Under the pieces are notes generated by a model. The model was not told the DNA's origin. It saw only the letters and a list, made by a program, of their open reading frames with translations, and ran no database searches. Below are positions 51,320 through 62,673 of a DNA stretch of 64,000 nt, in pieces. A program made the position numbers and the translations under genes. How positions within the stretch are numbered: position 1 is the first letter of the stretch; every line of letters starts with the position of its first letter. This DNA is from Rhodamnia argentea (lineage: Eukaryota; Streptophyta; Magnoliopsida; Myrtales; Myrtaceae), in assembly GCF_020921035.1 (NCBI RefSeq), contig NC_063152.1:3292001-3356000 (forward strand). Reading direction: 5' to 3'.

Positions 51320-53190
51320 TGGGATAATTATGATGTAATATGGATTATGCCTTCATTGACAAAGAAATTAAACGATCTTATTATTTTGGAACTTTTTTTT
51401 AATGTCAAATTAAATAAAATGTTAACACGATTTTCACGATAAAAGTTCATATCAATGAAGGGGAAGGCTGACATACTTTATAATAGTGTCTTTTTAGCTA
51501 TAGTCCCCTGTCCAAATCAGTCGAAAGTGAATTCGGGCCTCAAAATGGCATGGGCCAAACTAGGGCCAGGGCCATTGAGTTCGTAATCAGGTCTACCGTA
51601 CATATACTATTGAAAAGTTCATCTTCCTATAAGTTCAGCTATATATGATTTTTCTTACCAATCGAGCTTAAATGGTAATTAAATTTGGAAAGGCCAAATC
51701 GTAAAATTCAATCTGTTTTTTTTTTTTTTTTAACAAATGTCCTAAAGGCGCTCGTGAACGGTTTCCGAATAGACAATGGCAAATTTCACTTATCATATTC
51801 GATGCTATGACTATAATAGTTCGATCGAAACCTATTACTTGAAAGATGGCCAATGACGATGATGGCACGAAGGGTAGAGCGACTGGCTGCACATTAGTGT
51901 AGTGGGGAAAGAATTATGGAGGAGGAGGAAGACAAAGAAAAAGAAGAAGTTAAAAAAAGATTAATTTTTTTTAGCATTTCTTTATTCATAAAAAATGAAT
52001 TTATATTTTTCCTTGTAATTAATTTTTTTTCAAATTACTGGTAAGTGTAAAAAAAAAAAAATGAATTGCTTATTAGGAATTGCTTGGTCCACCCAATTGT
52101 TTTGAAAGTTCAGATAACTAAGTCCCCGTTTGGTTCTCAAAAAATGAACAATTTGAAAAAAACTTTCACTTAAAGCGGTCCCTTGTATCGCTTATAAAAA
52201 CAAATGAATGAAGAATACGTTCTTCATCCTTGAAAATATTGAGACATAAAATATTTAGTCGATAATAAAAATGTTTATAATTGACTAATTATTTTAATTG
52301 TTGTAAACTATCGTTTTTAGAAAAATACTTTTTAAAAGTATTTATTAGTTTTTTCGGCTAAGCACATGAAGGTAAGCAGGCAACTTTCTTACCAAGGCAT
52401 TGGGCAACATAATTCGAGAACAACGGATCCGCGAAGATTCACAGTACGTCTGCACCCAAGCGGTCAGCCTCTCTCCGGCAATACGTCGAACACCTAGGCG
52501 GCGCGAGCCCGGGCAGCCACCCCAAGAGCGCCCCCATTTTCTGGGTCAGCTAAGTTCTTGCTTACTTTCCTTCTATCTATTGCTAATGAGCTTTTTCGAT
52601 GTATCCCCTGAAAATTTTCAAAGAGTTGGTGTCCCGGGACTGGTGCTTTTGATCAATTCGTAAGGCGCATCTTTCTACTTTGTTTGTTCCCACCAGAGGG
52701 TCTCTTTTGTAACCTTGTGGTCGGTGCTGCAACCCCACATGCTTCCTGGGACTTTCTGTATCGAAACTTCCCAGAAATTTCGGTTCTTGTAGTTACGCAA
52801 TATTTTGCCACGATGTTAGAATGTCGAATTCTACTGGCAGTGAATGAAGGGTCCTGTGCATTTCAAGGTTTCATATAGCTGCATTTTGACTCCGGAGAGC
52901 ATACTTAGTGTAAAGTCTGTAGCTTCAAGTTGGAAGTGCTGGTTTTCACCCAAGTTTACACCCAATCATAGCCTGGGCGGTTGAGTTCTGTTCCTCTGTT
53001 CTGCTTCTTGGCAGATGGGTTTAAGGTGCATTCGAAAACGTCGCCCTCGGCGGACTTGTTTCGTCTACACTTGGTCCTTCTTCTCTTTTCTTTGGGTTGT
53101 TGATATGCATGACCTTATATTATCTTCGTGCTATTTAGATTCTTCGTCAAGGTTTTGATCGAATTGCGTTTGTTTCTCACATGCGATAGA
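51320..53190. other. Intergenic plus upstream/leader region of the ACP gene
   Basis: At 52120-52370 the phrase CCCCGTTTGGTT and the following AT-rich block resemble the end of a hAT-type MITE, without a clear partner end. From about 52430 base composition rises and the sequence probably holds the ACP promoter, leader and perhaps a leader intron; no coding frame there is supported. Confidence 0.4.
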
Positions 53191-53788
53191 ATGAACTGCA
53201 TAAAGCAGTCCGTCTTGAGGCATATCAGGTTTAGGGCCTCTGCCGGAACACGTGCTTTTGGTGCTGAGAATGGAAGCGTGATGAAGCAACTGACCCGGCT
53301 GCTCTGCACATCGGTGACTGATAGCCCGGATCAGATGGTTGATAGGGTGGTCAGACTTGTGAAGAAATTTGATAAGATTGATGCTAGTAAGGTTGTTATT
53401 TGTCTTTTTCATTCATTCTTTTTTGAGGTTTTTTGTTTCATTAGATAAGAGTGATTGCTCTTCAACTAGACTTTTTCGTGGATCACCAGGAAGCAGCACT
53501 GACTGAAGTGAAGATTTGGTCTTAATTGAAGTCCCCTCCCTTCAATTTGAGTTCATTTTGCTTTTTCGAGCTTGAATTTGTTAATACGATATTGTACAGG
53601 TCACTGAAACTGCCAATTTCCAGAAAGACTTGTCCCTGGATAGCTTAGACAAGGTGGAACTTGTTATGGCTCTCGAGCAGGAATTCTCCATCGAAATCCC
53701 TGAAGAGGAAGCAGACAAGCTCGCCTGCTGTGCCGATGTTGCTAGATTCATAGCTTCTGGTTCTGAAAAAGCTGCCGAGAACTTGTGA
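53191..53788 (+). CDS. Mitochondrial acyl carrier protein, 2 exons, 129 aa
   Basis: An ACP of the mitochondrial type 2 fatty acid synthase, which makes the octanoyl precursor of lipoate and also sits in complex I. Exons 53191-53391 and 53600-53788 join at a codon border. The N-terminus [20 protein letters not shown] is Arg-rich without acidic residues in its first 25, typical of a mitochondrial presequence. The ACP domain shows [20 protein letters not shown], then [20 protein letters not shown] with Ser82 of the DSL motif as the phosphopantetheine site, then [11 protein letters not shown]. It resembles the mtACP3 type more than plastid ACPs. The start is the first Met, and the length is normal. 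Confidence 0.9.
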
Positions 53789-54259
53789 GTTCATTTTCTG
53801 TAATGTCGGCGGACGGGTGTTTCGCTGATCTCTCTGCTTTATTCAACTGAATCGAAATTCAAAGTTTTATTAGTCGTTCTGATTCGGAGGAAGATGGAGA
53901 TTCTGTATGCAAGGATTGTGAATTGCTGTAGCAAGGAGAACTCCATTACCAGGTCTTGGTTCTGATTTATAATTTGCCTCAATGTTCAGCCTTTGTGTGA
54001 CTTAGGTCACCTTGGACATAGACAAGAACCTCTTTTGCCATTAATATATCGATTTATGCACATGCATACACACACACCAACGCCATATTCACACTCCCTC
54101 TGTTTCTTTGGGCCATGCATCTTCTGCAATCTTTCTTCTGGATCATTTTGGTTCACTGAGGTGTATTTTACAAGTGACTCTGTGAAGTTTGAAAAATCAC
54201 TAACTCAATACGTGACTGAAGCGCCATCGAATGAGCCATGTCCTTGGGTCTCGGTACTC

Positions 54260-55978
54260 TTAATTTACATAGCTTTCTCTGGGGCTGCTCGATATCTTCA
54301 TGCATTCTTCTGTAGGCTTGGTTGCCGAATGCAGAAGTCTTATTGTCCCCGCCTCGTAAGTTCGTATCCCGTTCCCGACCGATGAAAGCCTCACTCTCTT
54401 GTGCTTTCTGATATGTGCCGGTCGGCAGAGCGAGTGCCTCGGCATTCGAACGAGGTTAACCAAACATCTCTTGTCCAAGTTGGGGATGGCATGGAGCTCC
54501 GAAGGAAGATCGATGAAGAAATCCCCATTTTCATCTGTCACGCCGTGAGTTCGGCTAGATTTGCTTTCTTTATCATCGGTATGGCAATTGACGGCCACCG
54601 AAGCACCTGCGCAGATATCAGTCAAATGTTTGTTATGTAAGTATTATAATGGCGGTGCTCTGTCCCAATTGGACTATAGATTGAGTGCTCAAAGACAGAA
54701 TGAGATGTCTCTATGTTGTTGCGATTCTCATGATCTCTGTCTATTTCACGAAAAATTTTCTATCGGGAAACAGTGTCCTCATTTTCGGGTGTTTGGGAAT
54801 CACTTAGGAAAATGAATCAATGATTTTTTTTCATTGTTAATGAAAAATCTTCGACGCTTAAATTTAAAAAAATAACTAAAATCTGAAATCACATTTCAAA
54901 ATATGCCAAAATATTAGCAATTGGACCAGAGACATGGGTGCTTGGGCATGGGAACCTCGACGCCCTGCTTGGGTCGTCGACAAATAGGTTCGAGTCTCTT
55001 GAGGCAAGACAGCGACACCGGTGCCCGTGCTTGGTTCCTCGGCGGCCATGCCGGGTGTCCATGCCTTGAGCCCAAGTCCCCAACGCTCGGCCCAAATCTA
55101 TTGGGGCCGGGTCCGATTCCTCGGCAGCTAGGCCTGGGTCCACAAATGATGGGCTCAGGTCCCTCGAGGCCGGGCCCAAGATCTCTGAGTCTGACCCAAG
55201 ACCAGTTAAAGCCGAAGTCTTCGAAAGAAAAATAACTGAAGCATGAAGTGAATCTATCTGGGACTGCCTAAATCCATCAAGGCCAAGACAAGAACGAAAC
55301 GTGCGATTCAATGTATAGAAAGCTATAGCTTTGTAGCAGATGGACGTACAAGCTAATGGGAAAGAAAAAACAACACCGATATGAAACTCTTTTCGTTTCT
55401 TTTTTTCCCCCCCGAAAAATTCTGAAACACATAGAAATCAATCAGATTTTTATTCTAAAGGTTCATTGTTGCCATTCCGAGGGCAAAATAATTTCTACGA
55501 GTGATACTTATTACAGCCGAGCTGAACTGATTCGCTTCGACTTATGTCTATGTGATATGAGATAGGCCCGATTTCGAATGATCCTTTTTTAGACACCTCG
55601 TTTCGAATCCCCTGTTCTTCATGAAGATTGGGTAAGTTCGGACATACTAAAAAGGTTTTTGTAAGAAAGATTGAACGACAGCAATGTGATCATAGCGTCT
55701 CACGAACCTGACAATGGCCATGCACGAAGCTCTGAGTCACCACGCAAGCAACCCTCGCAAAGAACCGACCCGGTGACGAGGACCGTGGAGAGCTTCTCCT
55801 CGCCGTAGCCCGCCATCTCCACCATCTCGTCCCTCCTCGCCCACAGCTCAAGCAAGGGATCCTCCTCCACCGCTGCCCGCGCAGCCGATGGATTCGCCGC
55901 CATCACGAGCACGATGAAGAAGTTGGTAAAGACGACAAGCGTCCTCGCAAGATTGTGGCGCCCGTGGAAGCAGCTCAT
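54260..55978 (-). CDS. Pollen Ole e 1/extensin-family secreted protein, 2 exons, 205 aa
   Basis: A small secreted plant protein of the Pollen Ole e 1 allergen and extensin family; function in such members is mostly unknown. Exons (minus): 55978-55708 and 54606-54260, with split codon G|GT at the border and 206 codons in all. After a short basic start, FTNFFIVLVMAANPSAARA is a likely signal peptide. Then VLVTGSVLCEGC begins the Ole e 1 fold, followed by VAVNC, TDENGDFFIDLPSELHAIPN, SLCRPAHIRKHKR and LSSVGNGIRTYEAGTIRL, with the Cys residues of the family. The 1.1-kb intron carries a GC-rich imperfect repeat (54930-55200). Confidence 0.87.
54930..55200. repeat. GC-rich imperfect minisatellite-like block in the Ole e 1 intron
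   Basis: Phrases such as GGTTCCTCGGCGGCC, GATTCCTCGGCAGC and GGTCCCTCGAGGCCGGG recur at roughly 40-50 base spacing. The composition differs sharply from the AT-rich intron around it. No transposon ends were found. Confidence 0.5.
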
Positions 55979-56092
55979 CTTCTTTGCGCCTGGTTTTGGC
56001 TCAGGTTTGCTTAGTTTTTGATTGACGTGCGAAAGATGGATGGAGAGGAAGAAGGAAGCGGGGTCATGTAGAGAGGCTGGCTTGACGTTTGG

Positions 56093-56100
56093 TTTTTATA
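56093..56100 (-). promoter_or_regulatory. TATA box of the Ole e 1-family gene
   Basis: On the minus strand ACTATAAAAACC lies about 115 bases before the start codon, a fitting distance for a leader of about 80 bases. Confidence 0.6.
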
Positions 56101-57922
56101 GTGCGAGGCTTTGGGATTTAAATATAGAGTTGGCCTCTTTCAATATGGAATTTACAATCCTGACCTTGGACCGTCTAAAATAACTTTAATCATTTGAGTC
56201 AATGTTGCGGAAGGAAAATGTTCAAAGAATGCCCTAAAATATAGCATTTTTCATTAAGGGAAATGCTTCCCTAATGGTACAATCTCAATTATAGATTCAC
56301 ACACTATTATTAAGTATTTTGTATAAAACACTCATTAATTAAGAAATCATGTAGTCAGAAATAATTAACAATATTGTCGGGCTAATAGCTTTCTTTCATT
56401 AATGCGAAGTTATGGAAAATTTAATGTTTATGCACTTTCACCGACCAACTTAGGGTTTTACAAGCAAATAAGTGTTAGAATTTAGCATGTAATTTTCGCA
56501 AGTGCCCCGAACTGAAACCACTAATTTTAGTTGTTCTTGCAGCGTAAATTTAATGATGTACATGAATTACGCTTGATTTCTACTGAAGAAGAACTATTCA
56601 TGGATTATTCTTGTTAGAGCTTGGTGAAGTTCTTGAAGCGCAATACGATCGTTACATCACATTGTTTATAATAAAAAAGAACCCAAGTTGAGAATCGATA
56701 ATTTGAACATACCCAATGAAGCGAACGGATAATCGATGACTTGATACGTGATAATAGGTCGATGGGACATTCGAAAATAACCGCGCAATCACTTTAATTC
56801 TTATGTAGTTTTGAACGTGGGTTTCACTACTTTGATTATAAGTAAGTTATTGTACCTAGACGTGCACGTCGATTGACGACGCTGCGCACCACATTATACT
56901 CAAATTTCTCTCTCAAGCTCGACGCGTAAAATGGATGTGGATTTTCTTGAATGTTTTTTTCGCGATATAGCCTCCATCAAGGGGCAATCTTGCCTTTCCA
57001 TGTACATGTCTCGACAAGATCTTGAAATTGAGTTGAGACCGTGAAGTAAAAGGTAGGTAGGTTGCCTACTTGTGATGGCTACGTATGCTCTTTGTCCTTT
57101 CTATTCTGCGGACATTTTTAAGATCAGATCACCCGTTTACCAAGAAGCTCTTCTTCTTCCCATGCAATAAATCTCTCTCTTTCTCTTCTCTGTGTCTGAT
57201 ATATTCAAGCCTGCCCCAACTATATCCCTGTCTAAAACGATAGCTTTTGCGTTCTCTCAGACATCTACGTGGGTTGGTGAACTTGGGCAAGAATGTGAGA
57301 CAGTGGACACTCAACGATGAGCGGACACTTGGAGCCACATGAATGTGGAAGAGTGAAGTGGCGATACCAAGGTTGACGTTCTGGACCCACTTTCCCAACG
57401 CAGTTAGTCTCCCAAATCTGATCATCTAATCAAACCCCCCATCTTGTACGAGAAGCCCACCAAATTATGTTGGTCAATATCTCTATGCTTTCTTAGCTGA
57501 ATCGGTGGCTGAAGCTCCTACTGAAAGTAACCTCGAACGTCGAAGAAGGGTTCCCGTTATGTTCAGCATAAGCTCGATGCTGATAGAGACAAGGTTTAGA
57601 GAACTTACCGGGCTTCGCGAATAAGTGCGAATGCGAACGTGTTTGTACGCTTTTAGCCCGATTCATTTCGCCGAGGATGGTACATCCACTATGCTTGAGA
57701 GCTTTATGTTTATGTGATTTGGTCCTCCTCAACATCCACTATGATGATATGATCGTGCACCTGAATTAACTAGCACTTCGTTGAGGGAGGCTTTGTGGCT
57801 CCGGATTGTCTATTATTGTTCCATCGGCCAAAAAAGTCATGATGAGTTCTTAAGACATATATTTCTAGACCTTGAAGCACTCACCAAGGTCATGATCATT
57901 AGGGTTTCTTTAACTCCCTCCT
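56101..57922. other. Intergenic, no gene seen
   Basis: AT-rich sequence with short chance frames on both strands (for example 57129-57425 and 57493-57735, minus), none resembling a known family. No clear transposon ends were found. Confidence 0.4.
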
Positions 57923-58177
57923 AGGTTCCGTTTATTTCGAAAAAAATTGAATATTTTGAAATATATTTTCCTAAAAAAAAATCACTCATATTGTTTTAAA
58001 TAATTAGCCGATGAAAAAAAAATTTCATTGTCGGCAATAATTTATATTTAAACATTTTCGTGAACTATGAAACCGTTTTTTGTCAATTCATTTTTCTAAA
58101 CAATATAAGCGATCATTTTTTTGGAAAAAAAAAAAAGTTGTCTAAATCATTCACTTTCCATGAAACAAACGAAGCCT
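57923..58177. mobile_element. Small TIR element, about 255 bp, hAT-like ends
   Basis: It starts AGGTTCCGTTTATTTCG and ends with the inverse of AGGCTTCGTTTGTTTCATGG; 14 of the first 16 end bases match. The interior is AT-rich with inverted AAATTGAAT/ATTCATTTT phrases. No target duplication was recognised. Confidence 0.55.
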
Positions 58178-58916
58178 TAGTGAAGAAATCTATTTCTCTG
58201 TTCCTAGCAATCACAAGAGTAATTTCCTCTGTGAACATAAAATTGCAAGAGCCATATGTTGCCAAGTAGATGACATAACATGCATGCTCGGGCACAACCG
58301 CACGAGATAAACTATGCAAGTCTCGTGCCCGGAAATTATACGACGTCCCCGAATCAGGTCGGACTCCAAATAATAAGTTTTCCCATATTGTTTTCATACT
58401 GCGATTGGTTCTGTCCACCGCGATATGCATAAGATTAGTCTGTCTAACATATCTTTTTTTTTTTCTCTCTTTAGTTGCTAGGACTGCATCAACTATAATG
58501 AAAGTCATTAAGCTTTTTGATTGATCAAATGTGTGTAAGTAGGGGATTAGCACATCACCCAAAAAAAAAAAAAAAGAACAAAAACAGAGTCAAACATTAA
58601 AAATCTCCAGTTGTTTTCAAAGGGGCAGAGAAATGCTGGTAGTGTTCCACTTCAAGATGAAACTTGAAGTCAAGTCCCCAATTGCTTCATCATGATTGCC
58701 TAGAAAAGTTAGGTGCATTCACCATTCCATTTGCATATCATGCATTTTTCCTATTTAATAAAGCGGGAAGCGTGCAAAATGTTCCGAGTCTAGTCAAGAT
58801 ATTTAATTTGAGGTTGTATTTTGGTCTTGGTTCTTTCATTTCCCATCTTATTTAACCACGTAGGAAGTCCATTTTCCTAAATCGAAAGCTTTCACAAATC
58901 TCTCTATCTATATCTC

Positions 58917-58936
58917 TATATATATATATATATATA
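58917..58936. repeat. (TA)n microsatellite
   Basis: Ten TA units, preceded by TATCTC repeats. Confidence 0.95.
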
Positions 58937-58937
58937 G

Positions 58938-59712
58938 TGAAAACCAACAAAAATCTCAAACTGGTGCATCTATAATAAATTTATCAAAAATTTATCTTAG
59001 ATTAATTTTTGGGTTAATACCACGAAAAACCCCAAACTGGTACGCATGTGATAAATTTATCCTAAACTAATTTTTTTGACCACGAAAAACCCCAAACCGA
59101 TATACCTGTGACAAATTCACCTTTCATTAAATTGGGTTAATGCCATGAAAAATCCCAAATTGATATACCTATGACAAGCAAATGGTAAAAATTCTAAAGT
59201 GGTAGACCCATGAATTGCCACGTGTCATCTAACTCAGCAATTTGATGGTTAATTTATCAAAAACTAAGCGATGATAAATTTGTCACTAGTGTACCAGTTT
59301 AGGGTAAATTTGTCATAGGTATATCAGTTTAAAATTTTTGGTGGTAAAAAAATAGTTTGGGGTAAATTTGTCACAAAGGTATCAATTTTTTAACAACCAA
59401 AAAGCTCAAAGTGGTACACATGTGACAAATTTACTCTCCGTTAGTTTTCGTTAAATTAGGTTAATATCACGAAAAATCCCAAACCCTCTCGTAACAAACG
59501 GAGGTTAAAAATTCTAAATGTGTATATCCGTCAATTGTCACGTGTCATCTAACTTAGTTATTTGATAGTGAAATCTAACGGAAGCTGACGCGGGATAAAT
59601 TTGTCACGGATATACTAGTTTTGGATTTTTTGTAGTAAAAAAATAATTTAGGATAAATTTGTCACACATGTATACTAGTTTGGGGGTTTTTTTTAATGAT
59701 ATTAACCCTATA
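58938..59712. repeat. Fold-back type repeat built from CCCAAACTGGTA units
   Basis: The left part repeats ACGAAAAACCCCAAACTGG, then GTGATAAATTTATCC, several times; the right part carries the same units inverted (GGATAAATTTGTCACA, then ACTAGTTTGGGGG). The whole could fold into a long hairpin. There is no coding frame; it looks like a non-autonomous inverted-repeat element with amplified subunits. Confidence 0.6.
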
Positions 59713-59771
59713 TTATTACCAAACTTATGTCTCTCTAAAATCCCCAATTTATACCGTACTCAACTAATTAC

Positions 59772-60382
59772 CAGGAAAATTACCAAAAACGTTATAAACT
59801 TATTGCATTTATGTCAATTTAGTCCTAAAATTTTAATTTGGCCAATTTAGTCCTCAACCTTTTAATAATTTGCCATTATAGCCCATTCGACCAATTTTGG
59901 CCTAAAATCACCTACGTGGACAATTTTTTGTTGTCCTATGTGATACCACCAACACTAACATGGATAATTTTACAGATTTTATTGCAAATTATGTATTTTC
60001 CTTGTTGCGGCCGGAGAGGGTTAGCCGCTAGCAAGGGCGGCCGCTACCCTCACCGATAGCGGGAAAGGAGACCCTTGCCCTTTCCTCTCCGAGCATCCCA
60101 ACCATCTACAAAAGGGGGGGGGGGGCAAGGAAAAAAAAGGGGAGGGAAAACAAAGGAAAGATTTAGAAAAATTTCAAAAATTGTCCACGTTAACGACAAT
60201 ATGCCATATAGGACGGCCGATTTTGATTGGACCGCCACGTTAGCATTTTTCGATCGAAATTTGTCGTAATAACTACATTGGTAAATCCTTAAAAGGTTTG
60301 AGACCAAATTGGCATAATTAAAATATTTAAGATTGAATTATCATAAGTTCAACATATTTAGCACTTTTTGAGTACTTCTTCG
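59772..60382. mobile_element. Mutator-like TIR element, 611 bp, perfect 9-bp target duplication
   Basis: ACTAATTAC stands on both sides (59763-59771 and 60383-60391). The left arm (CAGGAAAATTACCAAAAACG, GTCAATTTAGTCC) is an imperfect inverse of the right arm (AAGATTGAATTATCATAAG to TACTTCTTCG). The GC-rich core (GCGGCCGGAGAGGG) and a G10 run are the only other features. Same family as 7662-8269. Confidence 0.72.
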
Positions 60383-60391
60383 ACTAATTAC

Positions 60392-61436
60392 ATTCGATCA
60401 AGTTCCTTTATCCATTGCACACTACCTATATTCACTTACAAAACGATCGAAGCTTTCTAGACCATGCGAAAAACGAAAACATCGATTCAATGTGTGTCAT
60501 TCTCTTGTGCTCGTTATGGTGGTGGGCAATCAAGCTCATTGAATCTTGAGCAACATCAAAATGAGAAAGCAAAAGGCATACCAAACCTCCGTGGCCACTA
60601 CCAAATCAACATCGCGTCACTAAACAGTGGAATTAACCACTGATAAATCAAATCATGCCTATCGCCACCATCTTTTTTTCTGAGGGGGGAAGTGGTGCTT
60701 CCCCGCATGGAGAGCCCTAGGGCCAATCTTCTTGCGGTAATATATACACATATCTCTCCACGCTTCGACGGGCACCACTAAACTTGATTCTTGGGTCCCT
60801 CCAACTCCAATACGGTGGCGTGGTGGCCACTAAGTGCCCACGTGGCACGCCCTCCAAGGCTGACGTGGACCGACAAGGCCCCGTTCGACGAGGATCGTGG
60901 CCGTCCGATGTGGGCGATTCACAACCTAAGAACGTATTGACCGCTGAAGTCAAGGGTGGATCCATTTGTTGGTCCGAGAATGGAATGGTGTTTCCTAGCT
61001 CTCTCTCGACTATGTACTTATGACATGAGGACATCATGCATTGCACTAATACATAGAAAAAACAAAACAAATGTTATTCTTCAATTTTTTTTTTCCTTTT
61101 TCGCAATAATAAGTGAAGCAAGAAATGGCCACTTCATGAGGAAAAAAGAAAGATAAAGGGGATGGACAAATCATCCTTGTTTAATCTGCTGGCTTACTCT
61201 CTATTGGGATCGTCTTCTCTTGAACGCACGCTTTCGTCTTCTACGTCGAACCAAAGGCTCTCTTATTTTATGAAAAAAAAAAAATTATTTCACGTGAAAA
61301 GAGAAGAGAACTGAAAATATTATACGTCACATAATCTTATAGCAAATCTAATTTGCCCTTTGAAAAATTAGGAGTTGTACAACTGAAACATCGTAACAAT
61401 GTTTTAATAGAATTTAGAAGGAGAAGCAACGCCAAT
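60392..61436. other. Intergenic, no gene seen
   Basis: The frames at 60717-61070 (minus) and 60784-61023 (plus) overlap on opposite strands in a GC-richer patch; neither resembles a known family. No transposon ends were identified. Confidence 0.4.
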
Positions 61437-61510
61437 GGCCCATTAGCCCAGTTGGCTAGAGCGTCGTGCTAATAACACGAAGGTCGCAGGTTCGAGACCT
61501 GCATGGGCCA
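61437..61510 (+). tRNA. tRNA-Ile (anticodon AAT)
   Basis: A 74-base cloverleaf without intron. The acceptor stem GGCCCAT pairs with ATGGGCC, followed by discriminator A. The anticodon arm is TCGTG-CTAATAA-CACGA with AAT at 61471-61473, and the T arm is GCAGG-TTCGAGA-CCTGC. The D stem GCCC/GAGC has one C12-A23 mismatch. Box A and box B are intact. A T run for pol III termination follows at about 61522. It is an isolated nuclear tRNA gene. Confidence 0.95.
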
Positions 61511-61521
61511 ACCTACGAGTT

Positions 61522-61530
61522 CTTTTTTTT
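61522..61530 (+). terminator. Pol III T-run terminator of tRNA-Ile
   Basis: A run of eight to nine T starts about 12 bases after the tRNA end. Confidence 0.75.
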
Positions 61531-62673
61531 CTCATTCTCTTCCTTCTTCCTTCCTTTTTCCCTTTTTTTTTTTTTTTTAATTTGGCGTTTAATTTCCTCT
61601 TTTTGCCCTTTTGGCTTGACATATATGATGTTTCTGGACTAGGGAAACACATGTCAGATCGATTCTGCTACGATCTCTGGGCTTTATCAGCTCATGTTCA
61701 TGTTTACAGACTCTCACAAGGAACCAGATTTAGATTTTGCAGAGCAACCGAGATCAGCAGCAGCGAATTGCATATCCAGCACTGATTCAATGTGCACAAA
61801 GAGCAGCAGGAATCCACCTGCACCGAGGTAGGAGACGTGAGGAGAAGGCTTTCAGTCACAAAAAATCCGTAGAGGAGAAGGAAGGTCTTTGGATGGTCCA
61901 GTGAAAAGAATTTTGAGTCCCGCGTCACAGGCGTTATCGATGCTGCTGTCGGCCGCCTGCTCAGAGGCGCAATCCAATCGACGCTTCATGGTGTTATCGA
62001 TGCCGCTGTCCGCCGCCTGCTCCGGATATGACACGAGGAGTTCGTTTGGTCAGGAAAGCTTGATGTTGTCGGTACTGGAGGGAATCTGGATTACTTCCTC
62101 TTCTTATTTGCCGGGCATATCGACTTTTTGGTTGAGTTACCGACCAAGGATGGCTAAGAACTGCTTTAGAGCGTATCCTTTTCCTGTTTGTAACGATGTA
62201 TATAGACGTTAAACTCCATCAATTCTACTTTGTGCTCCAGAGTGGCGTGACTGCACTTGCCATCTCGTACCTTCTCGAACGAGCGAGCAAATCGTCTTCG
62301 ACGTGTCCAAAGCTCCCATCTCTCGGCCTCCTCAAAATCACAATGCGGTTGGAGACGTGAAGATGAGGTTCAGTCATAAAGAAATCCGAAGGTTTCGGTA
62401 AGGCTTCGATATGCCCCCCCACAATGCAGCAGAGAGGAATTGCATCTTCAAATAACAAATTTTATCCATCAAGGGCTTCATCCTAACAAGAGACACTGTT
62501 ATATTCTACATATTATTCCCGTACGAAACGCAGTTACAGAGTCTCTCTGCTCATAAAACAGAGCAGTTTCAATAGAATGAATCAAGTCATAGTAAGTGCC
62601 ACCCATTCCGACATTGAATTGCGCCTATGAGTAAAAAAAAAAAAAATCTTTTTGAGGTATCAAATGCTACTAC
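61531..62673. other. Intergenic with diverged duplicated segments
   Basis: GGAGACGTGAGGAGAAGG near 61827 and GGAGACGTGAAGATGAGG near 62350 begin similar stretches of about 40 bases (each followed by TCAGTCA and AAATCCG). A second short duplication, TTATCGATGC-GCTGTC-GCCGCCTGCTC, occurs near 61934 and 61993. No coding frame is supported; these may be worn duplications of the 3' flank of the Nudix gene. Confidence 0.4.

Noticed and set aside
53131-53412. Minus-strand frames over the ACP exon
   Set aside because: Shadows of the ACP coding exon on the plus strand.
55802-56100. Possible bidirectional gene in the GC-rich stretch near 55.8 kb
   Set aside because: Fully explained by exon 1 of the Ole e 1-family gene and its TATA box.
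58060-58562. 149-residue minus frame and overlapping plus frame
   Set aside because: They overlap a small TIR element with poly-A/T runs; no family resemblance.
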